From NCBI GenBank assembly GCA_036927565.1, contig JAYESD010000001.1:110961110-111025109 (forward strand): 64,000 bases of DNA. Direction: 5' to 3'. Numbering within the stretch: the stretch's first letter is position 1; each line of letters begins with the position of its first letter. The position numbers and the translations under genes were made by a program. The DNA comes from Tuctoria greenei. Taxonomy: Eukaryota > Streptophyta > Magnoliopsida > Poales > Poaceae. The notes under the pieces were generated by a model. It worked only from the letters and a program-made list of their open reading frames with translations. It was not told the origin of the DNA and did not search any database. Shown one piece after another: positions 45,856-56,765 of this stretch.

Positions 45856-48800
45856 CTAAAAACTGTTTCTATTGGCATAGTCGCAAAGTTCTGGCACATC
45901 AGCTGCTGCACCATCCTCATCAAAGAACTCCCCTCTTTTGTGCAAAATTTCGTGACGAATGAATTGACAGAGTTCAGCAGCAATCCTGTCGGCTCCTCCA
46001 CTAGGAATACTTCTACAAACCGGCCATTCTTCGTTCAGATTCTTCGTGTGTTGCAATATAACCATAACAAGGTTTAGAATGTATTGGTTTGAACAATATC
46101 AAAGTATAGATCAAAGTGAGAGTATACAGGAATTTATTTGGTATTATTGGAGCAGTTGTACTATGAGCAATTGAATTTTGAAGTTGGAATCAAAATATTA
46201 AAATAATGTTTCTAGTAATATTGAAGAGCAGATAATATAAGTATTAAACTATGCTAGTTACAATGAAAATGAAACACAAAAGTAAGAAAATAATGTCTCG
46301 ACATTAAGGATAACTTACATCTTCATGATTCACTCTATATACGCCGGCGGTCCGAAGATGCTCGCATACATAATACCCGCATAAGACACTCCCAGCACGC
46401 TGCTTCGGACAAGCATAAAACGTTTTAATGTCCAATGCATTCGTATTGGAAGGTCTCTCACCGCCAAGCCGTTCCGCGTAAAACCACCAAGCGCTGTAAT
46501 ACAAGAAATGGCATATAAAACTTGTCAACACATTCTAAATGTGCAAAAATTAAAATTATTGAATAAACGTATGATTTCAAAATGGAAAGGAAATCTTTGT
46601 AACGATTTGGTGAGAAATCGGCCGAGTCCAAGACTGTTGCCATTCGCTGCGTTGGCTTGATGAAGATCATTATGTAGTGATTACTGCAAACATACAAACA
46701 CACGTGTTAACAATTACCAATAATTGCTATTTCAATGTCATGTGTCGAACTTACTCGAAGTGGTATGGAGCCTTTACGAGGTCCTTGCCGTCTTTGGCAA
46801 TGTTAAACATCGCATGTCCTATGTAAGCTGCAAGTTCTGTCCTTTTATCCTTCTTAAGTTTTGCGATTGCTTTTTCAAGATATTTTCTTTTCATGTGTTT
46901 GAACTGTGCTGAGTCTTGATCCACCTGAACGTTGAATAGCACCTTTGCAATTCTATTAGGGTCAGGGCTACCTGTCTTGCGCTCCATCTTTTCATTATCC
47001 ATGTATTGCATCCTATTGAAGAAGTCCAAAATTGTTATAATCTCATGAAATGCGTATGCGTGCATCCTATTGAAGAAGTCCAAAATTGTTATAATCTCAT
47101 GAAATGCGTATGCGTGTAGTAAGAAAAGCAAATACACAATATTAGAGCACTTACAAGCACCAGACGAGCAGCAGGTTGATTTCGAGCATGCCCCGATGGA
47201 AAAGAGCATGCAACTCTTCAAATAAAATGACTCGTCTATCCACTCCAGTGCTCCAGAATGCTTCTTTTGGAATACGAAATGTGACGCAATTAAGACCATA
47301 TTTTGTGCTGGCGAGGATGTACCACTCATGCATTCTTCTGAGCTGGACGGGTTGTTTGCTAAGTTGTACGGATGTCATGAACGGCTTCCCATTCTTAAAT
47401 TCAGAAGGAACATCCTCAAGCTTGTATATTGGAACTCCTGGTTTAACTAAAGCCCTCTGCCGATTATACATGACACCATCTTCTTCCCACTCCTCGATAT
47501 ATCCTAATGATGGCTCATGAGAAGAACGAGATGCACTCAATTTTATAATATTTTGCTTCATAGTTTCCAAATATTTTGACACTTCTGATGAAGGTTTCTT
47601 ATTTTTGTATGAGGTAACTTTGATAGGCACTGATGATCGAGGAGTAGTCGTCTGAAGTTGGACACTGGATTGTTGTTGAACCTATTGTTCAACTGATTGC
47701 TCTTTACTCCGAGCAGTTGGCTCTAGTACTACTTCAAGCTGTTGCTCAACTGGTTGCTCTTTACTAGCCATAGCTTGCTCTGGTACTGCTTGAAGCTGTT
47801 GTCCAACTTGTTGCTCTTGGATATCATCCTTGCTGAGACATAGGGGGGGTGGATCTTCCTGGACTGGGAGTGAATCTTCATGCACTTTAGCCTTAGAAGA
47901 TGGGGTTGCAGTATTTGGAGATGCGACGGGGCTAGAAATTGGCTCATCGTCCAACATGTTATCGCATCAGTGCCAAAGGATTAATTGGTTGACAGCCTGC
48001 CCCAGAGTCGCGACCCCCTCAGGTGTGACGTGGTCTATATCATAATCTTCATAATCATTATCAATGATCTGAAGAACTTGCACCACAGCATAATACAACG
48101 GAAGTGGATTCCCATTGAAGTCACGATCAGGCTTTGCCATAGCAGTGGCAACCTGTTTGGTTTTGTTCCCTGCTCTGCCTATCGGGACAAGAAGACGACA
48201 AGATTTTTCGTAAACAATATCATCGACAGGGAACTTATGGGTTGACCCTGAGCCTGGCACGGAACCAACGCTGCTAGGGTAGGCAGTTGGAGATACTAAT
48301 TGCTCCTTTTGCACCGGAACCATCACTGTACTCGGTGCCACTAATTGTCCCAATTGTCTAAGTTGTTCCATTATTTCTTGCATATTTTCTTTGACCTTTT
48401 GAGCAGTCATTTCATCAAGTGTTTTCTTAAACTTCTCACATCTTCTATATGTGTCTCTATCTTTATGGAAACCATCTAGCGAAGACATTTGAGAAGAGAC
48501 CGCTCGAACCCGTCCGCTGTGTTCAGGGTTTCCTAACATAGCGGTAAGTTGGTCATTCTCCCTCCTTGGCTTGATGAGACCCTTTTGTTGCTTTTCAATT
48601 ACTTCTTTCATTTTATCCTCTACTTCATTCAGAGATTCGGGCTTTTCAAGTTTGCCCTCGCTGCTCAAACCTGACCGAGCAAAGACCCAGCATTGAGTTC
48701 GCTCATCGCACCCTTCTAATGGGTGAGGATTGCCCTTACTGGTAATTTCATCTAATATCTTATTCCATTTTTGGACTTTGGGGGCATATCCGGCAGACCC

Positions 48801-49620
48801 CAAGCGATGATGGTATTTGTTCTTTTTTGCAAGCTCTGACCTAGTTGCACTTAGAGCTTTAGCATCAGGTGTGCTCTTTTGACGAACAAACTCTTGCCAC
48901 TGAGCTTGTGTGATTTTTCCCATCTTCCTCGGGCTAGGGACCTTATCGGCCTTAACATAAGCATTCATTTCACTCTTCTAGCATTGAAACTTCTTGCCTC
49001 AAGAGACCAATGTTGCTTTCTTTACAGCTTCTTCTGTGCCTTTCGGAAACTTGAATTGCTTCTTTATCCTTTCCCATAACTCATTCTTGGTCTGCTCGAG
49101 TAATTTCCTCCAATTCTCGGTTGTGATCGGCACAACCTCCCTAACAAGAAAACCGCATGCATTACGGTACTTGGTAACTGAATCCAGTGGTTCTTGGGGA
49201 AGCCCACCTGGACCGACCCTTGTTATGTACATGATGCGGTCCAATGGACCCTTATTGGGACCTCGTTGCCCTCGTTTCCGCTTGAGTGAAGTTGAGGATT
49301 CATCGATTGGACAACCTTCTGCGGTTTTAGGAGTCGATGTCACCTCATTGTCTTCACGACTAATCTAGGTAGAAAAAAATTATAAGACTTTGTATACTTG
49401 ACAACCAACATTAACTTGAACTGCTGAAGTTAAGATTCATGATCCATACCTCGTCGGTAGGATTATATTCTGGGTCTAGATCCACTGAAGTCTTTTTAAT
49501 TTTTATATTCGGAAAAGGATCCGATGGACTGTGATAGGAGCCTAAACTGCTGGAGTCAGTAAACTCCATATTGTCTTCTTTATTGTTACTACCAGGACCA
49601 GTCTTCTTAGGGCTTTCCAT
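45856..49620 (-). pseudogene. CACTA-encoded Transposase_24 / DUF8039 / Ulp1-type protease gene
   Basis: Multi-exon minus-strand gene. Exon 1 (49620-~49450) starts MESPKKTGPGSNNKEDN and ends at a GAG-GTATGG donor. Exon 2 starts after CTAG near 49363. It has RGPNKGPLDRIMYITRV, ENWRKLLEQTKNELWERIKK, two nearby stops (TGA near 49000 and a TAG), then ITQAQWQEFV and KNKYHHRLGSAGY (Transposase_24), and TPEGVATLGQAVNQLILWH (DUF8039-like). A Gln-rich linker follows, then RRMHEWYILASTKYGLNCVT. The Ulp1 (C48) domain has NHYIMIFI (His), VLDSAD (Asp), PKQRAGSVLCGYYVCEHLR (Gln and Cys) and the tail CQFIRHEILHKRGEFFDEDG. Catalytic residues survive, but several stops make it a probable pseudogene. A 54-bp in-frame tandem duplication lies at 47008-47115. 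Confidence 0.75.
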
Positions 49621-50149
49621 GCTAGAACTAATAAGACAAAAAATCTAATAAATGGCATATTAACTCTACATGAAGTGTTGCATGAAGAAAAAGATGGAAG
49701 CATTCTAGGATTTGATAAGCCATTCTAGGGTTTAAGGCGATTGATCAAAAGGTTCCTATACATTGCGAGGGTGACAAGCATGTTAAAGTTTCTCACCAGC
49801 AATGGCAATTTTATCTTCCTATTCTAAATAGACTAGCTTCGTTCAGAGTGGCGACCACGTTCTTGAGGTTTACTAGGCGGCGCCTAGCTCCGGACCTATA
49901 ACTGATCAAGCAAGGGACAAAAAGCAAATCCTCCAGCCTTTTTCTAGTATCAAGAATCGCAAAGTGTGGCACTTGGATTTGGATGGTGAGGTGAGGCGAG
50001 GCGAGGTAGCTGCAGGCAAGAAGAGACAATCTTTTTCAGCGATGAGGGCGTACCTGGAAGTGACTAGGGCGAAGCTCAGCGGCGACGGCGAAGCTCGGCA
50101 GCCTACCTGGAAGTGACGAGGGCGAAAACTTGGCTGTCGAGGGTATATA

Positions 50150-50345
50150 TAAACTCCAATTTTCTCAGGCGGATTTTAAGTACCGACCGTCTCAGAAGAT
50201 GGTTACCTCAGACGGGTTTTACTTACCAACCGCCTGAGAAGATAAACATCTTAGGCGGTTGGTTAGTAACATCCGAGATAAACACCTTCTCAGGCAGTTA
50301 TTAAGTACCAACCGTCTATGAAGATATTTACTTCTTCTTAATTAA
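50150..50345. repeat. Subterminal repeats on the 5' side of the Ulp1-type CACTA gene
   Basis: At least five copies of an ACCAACCGCCTGAGAAGAT-type segment alternate in orientation, for example CTCAGGCGGATTTTAAG, TTACCAACCGCCTGAGAAG and TCTTAGGCGGTTGGTTAG. The last copy leads into the first ~745-bp unit. Confidence 0.7.
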
Positions 50346-50640
50346 TATTGTTGATTAAATGTGGCTCCTTTAAAAAGGCAAAATTCCACTTTCTTTTAAT
50401 ATTATTGATATGTAAAGGTTACCATTAAATTTCACTCCATAAATCATTTGAAATTGGTCAAAACATAAAAAACATACAACAAATGCTATTTTTCATTTTT
50501 CTACCTTGATGAACATAATGCTTTTTTCATTTAGTTTTTCAGTGGACATTTTTACTCATCATACCAACCTCTATTAATTTTTTCAGATTTTTTAAATTTT
50601 TTTGAATCAATGCTTGTTCATAATTTGATGAACGCCTACA
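50307..50640 (+). repeat. Unit U0 of the ~745-bp repeat (truncated)
   Basis: It starts ACCAACCGTCTATGAAGAT and follows the unit sequence as far as TTCATAATTTGATGAACGCC, then passes into the G5 5' region. Roughly the first 45% of a unit is present. Confidence 0.75.
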
Positions 50641-51251
50641 TAAAGACCCCTCACCAACCTCCTGTGAAGACGTGTCGACGACCGTGCGCAACCTTTCTTT
50701 TCCCCAAGGCGCGACCTTTCAATGCGCGGTAAACCAACTTCTCCATCTTCCACTCCGCGCGGCCTTAAAGACGCGCTATCACCCGTTAGTTCCCCAGAAG
50801 CGCGTCGCTCACTTTGAATCCTCTTCTTTTCTTCGTCTTCCTCCGCTCCAACGACCCAAAACCACTAATTCCGCCGCCAAGCCCTCCGAAGGAGCCACCT
50901 TGCAAGAAACTATGCTGCAGCTTCCGCGAGAGGTTCAACACCCAGCAGCGGCTGCTCATGGCGCGAGAGGCGTACAACAATACGTCTCGTGCCATGAGTG
51001 CCTTGGGGCTGGGTACCCTTTCAGAGTATACTGGAATGGGTACCATCGGCCACTACCTCTACGTCCTCACGGGGGTGGCTGATCGTCTCGACATTCTGTT
51101 CGCGATGATGGCCCAGGTTCTTGGCCCCGAGGGCTGCAGAACGCCGGTGGAGGCGGCGGCTAGCAACCTCGGGGTTGCACCGCCGGTGCAGCCGGTGCAA
51201 CTGGCCCCTATTGCATCGGCGCCGGAGGACGAGGAGGAGGAAAAGGAGTAG
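50634..51251 (+). pseudogene. Family G copy G5, no in-frame ATG at its start
   Basis: The family frame is open from 50790 to TAG 51249-51251 without internal stops. It reads PPPSPPKEPPCKKLCCSFRE, then RLLMAREAYNNTSRAM, LGLGTLSEYTGMGTIGHYLY and GVADRLDILFAMMAQVLGPEG, ending in APEDEEEEKE. No ATG precedes the Pro-rich start; G4's ATG is replaced here, and the first in-frame ATG lies inside the core (MAREAY). A CATAAAG box near 50639 and an ACCTCCTGTGAAGAC segment at about 50655 form a diverged promoter. It could be translated only from the internal ATG (about 100 residues). The 3' UTR reaches about 51340. Confidence 0.6.
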
Positions 51252-51602
51252 GAGTAGGATTTAATTAGTTTTTCTTTGTTGTTTTTAGTTGCTTCTGTTT
51301 TGTAAATATTGTTAATGAATGAAATGTATCTTTGTTCATCTATGTGACTGAATATTACTTGTGTATCTTGTGTTCTTTTGTGAGATGCGTGACTGAATAT
51401 TGTTAATGAATGAGTATCTTTTGTGTTCTTCAACTGTGTGAATGAATGAATGTGTAGTGTGTTCATCATGTTCCTCAGACTCGGGTATCATAAGGTAATT
51501 ATCTTAGGCGGTTGGTAATTCAAACTCGTCTTAGAAGAAGATTATCTCAGGCGGTTGGTAAGTTATACCCAACTGAGATAAACATCTCAGAAGGTATTAA
51601 GT
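51252..51602 (+). other. G5 3' UTR and junction repeats
   Basis: TTTGTAAATATTGTTAATGA starts a 3' UTR also present at 60188-60340. It is followed by TCTTAGGCGGTTGGTAATTC and CTCAGGCGGTTGGTAAG inverted-repeat segments leading into U1. TTGTTAATGAATGA occurs twice, a small internal duplication. Confidence 0.6.
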
Positions 51603-52346
51603 ACCAACCGCCTGTGAAGATATTTACTTCTTAATTAATATTCTTGATTAAATGTGGGTCCTTTAAAAAGGAAAAATTCCACTTTCTTGAAATATTATTG
51701 ATAAGTAAAGGTTACCATTAAATTTCACTTCATAAATCTTTTGAAATCGGTCAGAACATAAAAAACATACAACAAATGATATTTTTCATTTTTCTATCTT
51801 GATGAATATAATGTCTTTTTCACTTATTTTTTCAGTGGACATTTCTACTCATCATACCAACCTCTATGAGTTTTTTCAGATTTTTTTAAATTTTATTGAA
51901 TCAATGTGTGTTAATAATTTGAGGAATGCCTCATATGTATATGAGCATTTAGTTAGAATGATGGATAATTTGATGTTTGACATGTTGGAATGCTTTTAAA
52001 AAAATTAACAAAATTCATACATGTATAAATGATACAAATATGTCAATACAAACAAATTTGAGTGAAGGATCTTTTTTGACGAGATACACAAATGTGAATA
52101 ATGTGTGAGTAGAAATTAATTTGATATTTACCAAAACATCACAATGTCAGCTATACAAGTTTTAAAATTTTTTGTTCAGGTGGTAGATGTTAATTTTATA
52201 CAAATGTAGAAGAAAGAATCATATAATTTGGACACAATTTGCAGAATTTAAACATGTTTGAGTATTTATATTGGAATCTAAATAAAAAAGAAGCAAGGGC
52301 CGAGGAAACTGAAGAACAGTATCGGGCATTATCTCAGACGGTTGGT
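51603..52346 (+). repeat. Unit U1 of the ~745-bp inverted-repeat-bounded array
   Basis: It begins ACCAACCGCCTGTGAAGAT and ends ATTATCTCAGACGGTTGGT, so the two ends are imperfect inverted repeats. The interior is AT-rich with no domain. A ~47-bp spacer containing ACTGAGATAAAAATCTTCC and GGTTATTAAGT leads to U2. Confidence 0.85.
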
Positions 52347-52393
52347 AAGTAATACCCGACTGAGATAAAAATCTTCCTTGACAGTTATTAAGT

Positions 52394-53139
52394 ACCAACC
52401 GTCTGTGAAGATATTTACTTCTTCTTAATTAATATTCTTCATTAAATGTGGGTCCCTTAAAAAGGTAAAATTCTACTTTCTTGTAATATTATTGATAAGT
52501 AAAGGTTACCATTAAATTTCACTTCATAAATCTTTTGAAATCAGTCAGAACATAAAAAACATACAACAAATGATATTTTTCATTTTTCTATCTTGATGAA
52601 TATAATGCCTTTTTCATTTAATTTTTTAGTGGACATTTTTACTCATCATACCAACCTCTATGAATTTTTTCAGATTTTTTTATATTTTTTGAATCTATGT
52701 GTGTTTATAATTTGATGAATGCCTGATATGTTTATGAGCATTTAGTTAGAATGATGGATAATTTGAAGTTTGACATGTTGGAATGCTTTTAAAAAATTAA
52801 CAAAATTCATACATGTATAAATGATACAAATATGTTCATACAAACAAATTTGAGTGAAGGATCTTTTTTTTACGAGATACACAAAAGTGAATAATATGTG
52901 AGTAGAAATTAATTTTATATTTACCAAAACATTACAATGTCATCTATACAAGTTTTAAATTTTTCTTTTCAGGTGGTAGATGTTAACTTTATACAAATGT
53001 AGAAGAAAGAATCATATAATTTGGACACAATTTGTAAAATCTAAACATGTTTGAGTATTTATATTGGAATCTAAATAAAAAAGAAGCAAGGGGTAAGGAA
53101 ACTGAAGAACAGTATCGGGCATTATCTCAGGTGGTTGGT
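52394..53139 (+). repeat. Unit U2 of the ~745-bp array
   Basis: Same ends and interior as U1, starting 791 bp later. It ends CTCAGGTGGTTGGT. After a spacer, a fresh unit start at 53187 (ACCAACCGCCTGTGAAGAT) is cut short after about 25 bp by gene G6. Confidence 0.85.
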
Positions 53140-53232
53140 AAGTAATAACCAACTAAGATAAAAATCTTCTCGGAAGGTTATTATGTACCAACCGCCTGTG
53201 AAGATATTTACTTGGGACGGAGAAAGTATAAG

Positions 53233-53745
53233 ATGGTCACCCGCGCCATCGTCTTTTCCGCACAACCGTTCCAACATCCTCTCTTCTCTCCAGAAAACCT
53301 AGCCGCAACTAGTATACAACAAATGCTTTTGAGCTCGAGCAACCCTCTGCCACCGAGTCTGCCGAGGGACCCGACCGCCGGTAAGTGGTCGCGGCTGGAC
53401 CCCCCCTCGCCGCCCCGCGTGAAGGATACCCTCCTGTTAAACATGGCCCGAGATGTATATACGGATACATCTCACTCCATGGAACGCCTTGGGCTCTGTA
53501 CCCTTCCACAAAGTATTAGAATGGACACCACGGGCCACTACGTCTTCGGCCTCTCGCACCTGGCCTTTTGTCTCGACTCCCTCTGGGAGACGATGGCGGC
53601 TGAGCTCGGCGTCGCGGGTCGTCGCAACCTCATCGTGGCGGTGGCCTTGAGACTGGGTCACCTTTCGCCGCCGGAGCCTGAGGCGCTAGAGGAGGGTCAG
53701 GAGCCCGAGGACCCACCTGAGGTGGAGGAGGTGGAGGCTGAGTAG
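53233..53745 (+). CDS. Family G copy G6: uncharacterised, intact
   Basis: An open frame of 170 codons from ATG 53233, identical in length to G7. The N-terminus is unlike G1-G3 (MVTRAIVFSAQPFQHPLFS, then a Ser/Pro-rich stretch and PSPPRVKDTLLLNMARDVY). The core follows: TDTSHSMERLGLCTLP, MDTTGHYVFGLSHLAFCLDSL and WETMAAELGVAGRR. The tail is Pro/Glu-rich, ending PPEVEEVEAE. It sits inside a repeat unit: the CCGCCTGTGAAGAT unit start is only about 25-45 bp upstream, and TTGGGACGGAGAAAGTA, resembling a Stowaway right end, lies directly before the ATG. No normal TATA spacing is seen, so expression is doubtful unless the repeat supplies a promoter. Function unknown. Confidence 0.55.
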   Translation: MVTRAIVFSAQPFQHPLFSPENLAATSIQQMLLSSSNPLPPSLPRDPTAGKWSRLDPPSPPRVKDTLLLNMARDVYTDTSHSMERLGLCTLPQSIRMDTTGHYVFGLSHLAFCLDSLWETMAAELGVAGRRNLIVAVALRLGHLSPPEPEALEEGQEPEDPPEVEEVEAE

Positions 53746-53867
53746 AGTAGTATTTAGGTGTTTTCTTTTCATGTTTTTAGTTGTAGTTTTTCGTTTCATG
53801 TTTTTAGTTGTAGTTTTTCGTTTCATGGTTTTAGTTGTAGTTTATCTTTTCTTGTGTTTGTAATATA
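53746..53867 (+). repeat. Triplicated segment in the G6 3' UTR
   Basis: TTTTAGTTGTAGTTT followed by TTCGTTTCATG is repeated about three times. The same block follows G7 at 56330-56450, as expected from the 2.58-kb duplication. Confidence 0.65.
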
Positions 53868-53953
53868 CTCCCTCCATCCAAAGCGACAAGTATTTTGGGA
53901 CGGAGATAGTCCCTCCATCGAAAGGGACAAGTAGTATTTTAGGACGGAGGGAG
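53868..53953. mobile_element. Double Stowaway-like MITE after G6
   Basis: CTCCCTCCATCC at the left and GGACGGAGGGAG at the right are flanked by TA on both sides. Inside, a second pair (GGGACGGAGATAG and TCCCTCCATCG) shows two short foldbacks fused head to tail. Confidence 0.7.
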
Positions 53954-53989
53954 TAATGTTTTTAAGTTAAATGTACTTGGTGTTCTTGT

Positions 53990-54182
53990 TCATGGATGTA
54001 CTATCTGTGCAAAATTAGTTTGAATTTTCCGATCGCCAAACCCTCCTTGTACCCAAACCGGTGGAGTTGCCAGGAGATCGCCTGCAGCGGGGCCCGTAAA
54101 GCGGTCTGTAAAGTAGTAGTAATAGGAAAATGCAATAGGCCGGTAGCTAGGACTGGAAAGAAAAAAGGGATGGTTATTAAGT
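53990..54182 (+). repeat. Linker block L1
   Basis: A ~190-bp GC-richer block with AAACCCTCCTTGTACCC, GGTGGAGTTGCCAGGAGATC and GGCCGGTAGCTAGGACTGG precedes U3. Copies are at 56575-56765 (L2) and 62125-62255 (L3). Origin unknown. Confidence 0.7.
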
Positions 54183-54930
54183 ACCAACCACCTATGAAGA
54201 TATTTACTTATTCTTAATTAATATTCTTGATTAAATGTGGGTCCTTTAAAAAGTCAAAATTCCACTTTCTTGTAATATTATTGATAAGTAAATGTTACAA
54301 TTAAATTTCACTTCATAAATCTTTTGAAATTGGTCAGAACATAAAATACATACAACAAATTCTATTTTTCATTTTTCTATCTTGATGAATATAATGCCTT
54401 TATCATTTATTTTTTCAGTGGACATTTTTACTCATCATACCAACCTCTATGAATTTTTTCAGATTTTTTTTAAATTTTTTTGAATCAATGTGTGTTAATA
54501 ATTTGAGGAATGCCTCATATGTATATGAGCATTTAGTTAGAATAATGGATAATTTGAAGTTTGACATGTTGGAATGCTTTTAAAAAAATTAACAAAATTC
54601 ATACATGTATAAATGATACAAATATGTCGATACAAACAAATTTGAGTGAAGGATCTTTTTTGACGAGATACACAAATGTGAATAATGTGTGAGTAGAAAT
54701 TAATTTGATATTTACCAAAACATTACAATGTCAGCTATACGAGTTTTAAAATTTTTTGTTCAGGTGGTAGATGTTAATTTTATACAAATGTAGAAGAAAG
54801 AATCATATAATTTGGACACAATTTGCAGAATCTAAACATGTTTGAGTATTTATATTGGAATCTAAATAAAAAAGAAGCAAGGGCCGAGGAAACTGAAGAA
54901 CAGTATCGGGCATTATCTCAGACGGTTGGT
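54183..54930 (+). repeat. Unit U3 of the ~745-bp array
   Basis: Starts ACCAACCACCTATGAAGAT and ends CTCAGACGGTTGGT. It begins 2,580 bp after U1 and shares U1-specific variants such as TTTGAGGAATGCCTC, so U3 derives from U1 by the larger duplication. Confidence 0.85.
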
Positions 54931-54977
54931 AAGTAATACCCGACTGAGATAAAAATCTTCCTTGACGGTTATTAAGT

Positions 54978-55723
54978 ACCAACCGTCTGTGAAGATATTT
55001 ACTTCTTCTTAATTAATATTCTTGATTAAATGTGGGTCCTTTAAAAAGGCAAAATTCCACTTTATTGTAATATTATTGATAAGTAAAGGTTACCATTAAA
55101 TTTCACTTCATAAATCTTTTGAAATCAGTCACAACATAAAAAACATACAACAAATGATATTTTTAGTTTTCCTATCTTGATGAATATAATGCCTTTTTCA
55201 TTTATTTTTTCAGTGGACATTTTTACTCATCATACCAACCTCTATGAATTTTTTCAGATTTTTTTAAATTTTTTTGAATCAATGTGTGTTTATAATTTGA
55301 TGAATGTCTGATATGTATATGAGCATTTAGTTAGAATGATGGATAATTTGAAGTTTGACATGTTGGAATGCTTTTAAAGAATTAACAAAATTCATACATG
55401 TATAAATGATACAAATATGTTCATACAAACAAATTTGAGTGAAGGATTTTTTTTTACGAGATACACAAAAGTGAATAATATGTGAGTAGAAATTAATTTG
55501 ATATTTACCAAAACATTACAATGTCAGCTATACAAGTTTTAAAATTTTTTGTTCAGGTGGTAGATGTTAACTTTATACAAATGTAGAAGAAAGAATCATA
55601 TAATTTGGACACAATTTGCAAAATTTAAACATGTTTGAGTATTTATATTGGAATCCAAATAAAAAAGAAGCAAGGGGTAAGGAAACTGAAGAACAGTATC
55701 GGGCATTATCTCAGGTGGTTGGT
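54978..55723 (+). repeat. Unit U4 of the ~745-bp array
   Basis: It corresponds to U2, lying 2,584 bp later and sharing the CTCAGGTGGTTGGT end. A new unit start at 55771 is interrupted by G7 exactly as the start at 53187 is by G6. Confidence 0.85.
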
Positions 55724-55816
55724 AAGTAATAACGGACTGAGATAAAAATCTTCTCGGAAGGTTATTAAGTACCAACCGCTTGTGAAGATATTTACTTAGG
55801 ACGGAGAAAGTATAAG

Positions 55817-56329
55817 ATGGTCACCCGCACCATCTTTTTTTCCGCACAACCGTTCCAACATCCTCTCTTCTCTCCACAAAACCTAGCCGCAGCTAGTATA
55901 CAGCAAATGCTTTCGAGCTCGAGCAACCCTCCGCCACCGAGCCTGCCGAGGGACCCGACCGCCGGTAAGTGGTCGCGGCTGGACCACCCCTCGCCGCCGC
56001 GCGTGAAGGATACCCTCCTGTTAAACATGGCCCGAGATGTATTTACGGATACATCTCACTCCATGGAACGCCTTGGGCTCTGTACCCTTCCACAAAGTAC
56101 TGGAATGGACACCACGAGCCACTACGTCTTCGGCCTCTCGCACCTGGCCTTTTGTCTCGACTCCCTCTGGGAGACGATGGCGGCTGAGCTCGGCGTCGCG
56201 GGTCGTCGCATCCTCGTCTTGGCAGCGGCCTTGAGACTGGGTCACCTTTCGCCGCCAGAGCCTGAGGCGCTAGAGGAGGGTCAGGAGCCCGAGGACCCAC
56301 CCGAGGTGGAGGAGGTGGAGGCTGAGTAG
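55817..56329 (+). CDS. Family G copy G7: near-identical duplicate of G6
   Basis: 170 codons from ATG 55817, differing from G6 by a small number of substitutions (for example VFTDTSHSMERLG instead of VYTDTSHSMERLG, and RRILVLAAALRLG instead of RRNLIVAVALRLG). The core and Pro/Glu-rich tail are kept without stops or indels. It lies 2,584 bp downstream of G6 with the same flanks, so it is a product of the segmental duplication. Whether the open frame is kept by selection or merely by recency cannot be told here. Confidence 0.55.
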   Translation: MVTRTIFFSAQPFQHPLFSPQNLAAASIQQMLSSSSNPPPPSLPRDPTAGKWSRLDHPSPPRVKDTLLLNMARDVFTDTSHSMERLGLCTLPQSTGMDTTSHYVFGLSHLAFCLDSLWETMAAELGVAGRRILVLAAALRLGHLSPPEPEALEEGQEPEDPPEVEEVEAE

Positions 56330-56451
56330 AGTAGTATTTAGGTGTTTTCTTTTCATGTTTTTAGTTGTAGTTTTTCGTTTCATGTTTTTAGTTGTAGTTT
56401 TTCGTTTCATGGTTTTAGTTGTAGTTTATCTTTTCTTGTATTTGTAATATA

Positions 56452-56537
56452 CTCCCTCCATCCAAAGCGACAAGTATTTTGGGACGGAGATAGTCCCTCC
56501 GTCGAAAGGGACAAGTAGTATTTTGGGACGGAGGGAG
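56452..56537. mobile_element. Double Stowaway-like MITE after G7
   Basis: Duplicate of the element at 53868-53953. The left TA is present, but the right flank reads AA instead of TA, because a base after GGAGGGAG has been lost. Confidence 0.65.
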
Positions 56538-56574
56538 AATGTTTTTAAGTTAAATGTACTTGGTGTTCTTGTTC

Positions 56575-56765
56575 ATGGACGTACTATCTGTGCAAAATTA
56601 GTTTGAATTTTCCGATCGCCAAACCCTCCCTGTACCCAAACCGGTGGAGTTGCCAGGAGATCGCCTGCAGCGGGGACCGCAAAGCGGTCTGTAAAGTAGT
56701 AGTAACAGGAAAATGCAATAGGCCGGTAGCTAGGACTGGAAAGAAAAAAGGGACGGTTAATAAGT
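56575..56765 (+). repeat. Linker block L2
   Basis: Second copy of the L block (GGTGGAGTTGCCAGGAGATC and GGCCGGTAGCTAGGACTGG), leading into U5. It corresponds to L1 shifted by about 2.58 kb. Confidence 0.7.

Noticed and set aside
53212..53232. An upstream extension of G6 beginning at 53212
   Set aside because: It starts with TTG, not ATG, and runs through Stowaway-like sequence; the duplicate G7 supports the ATG at the position matching 53233.
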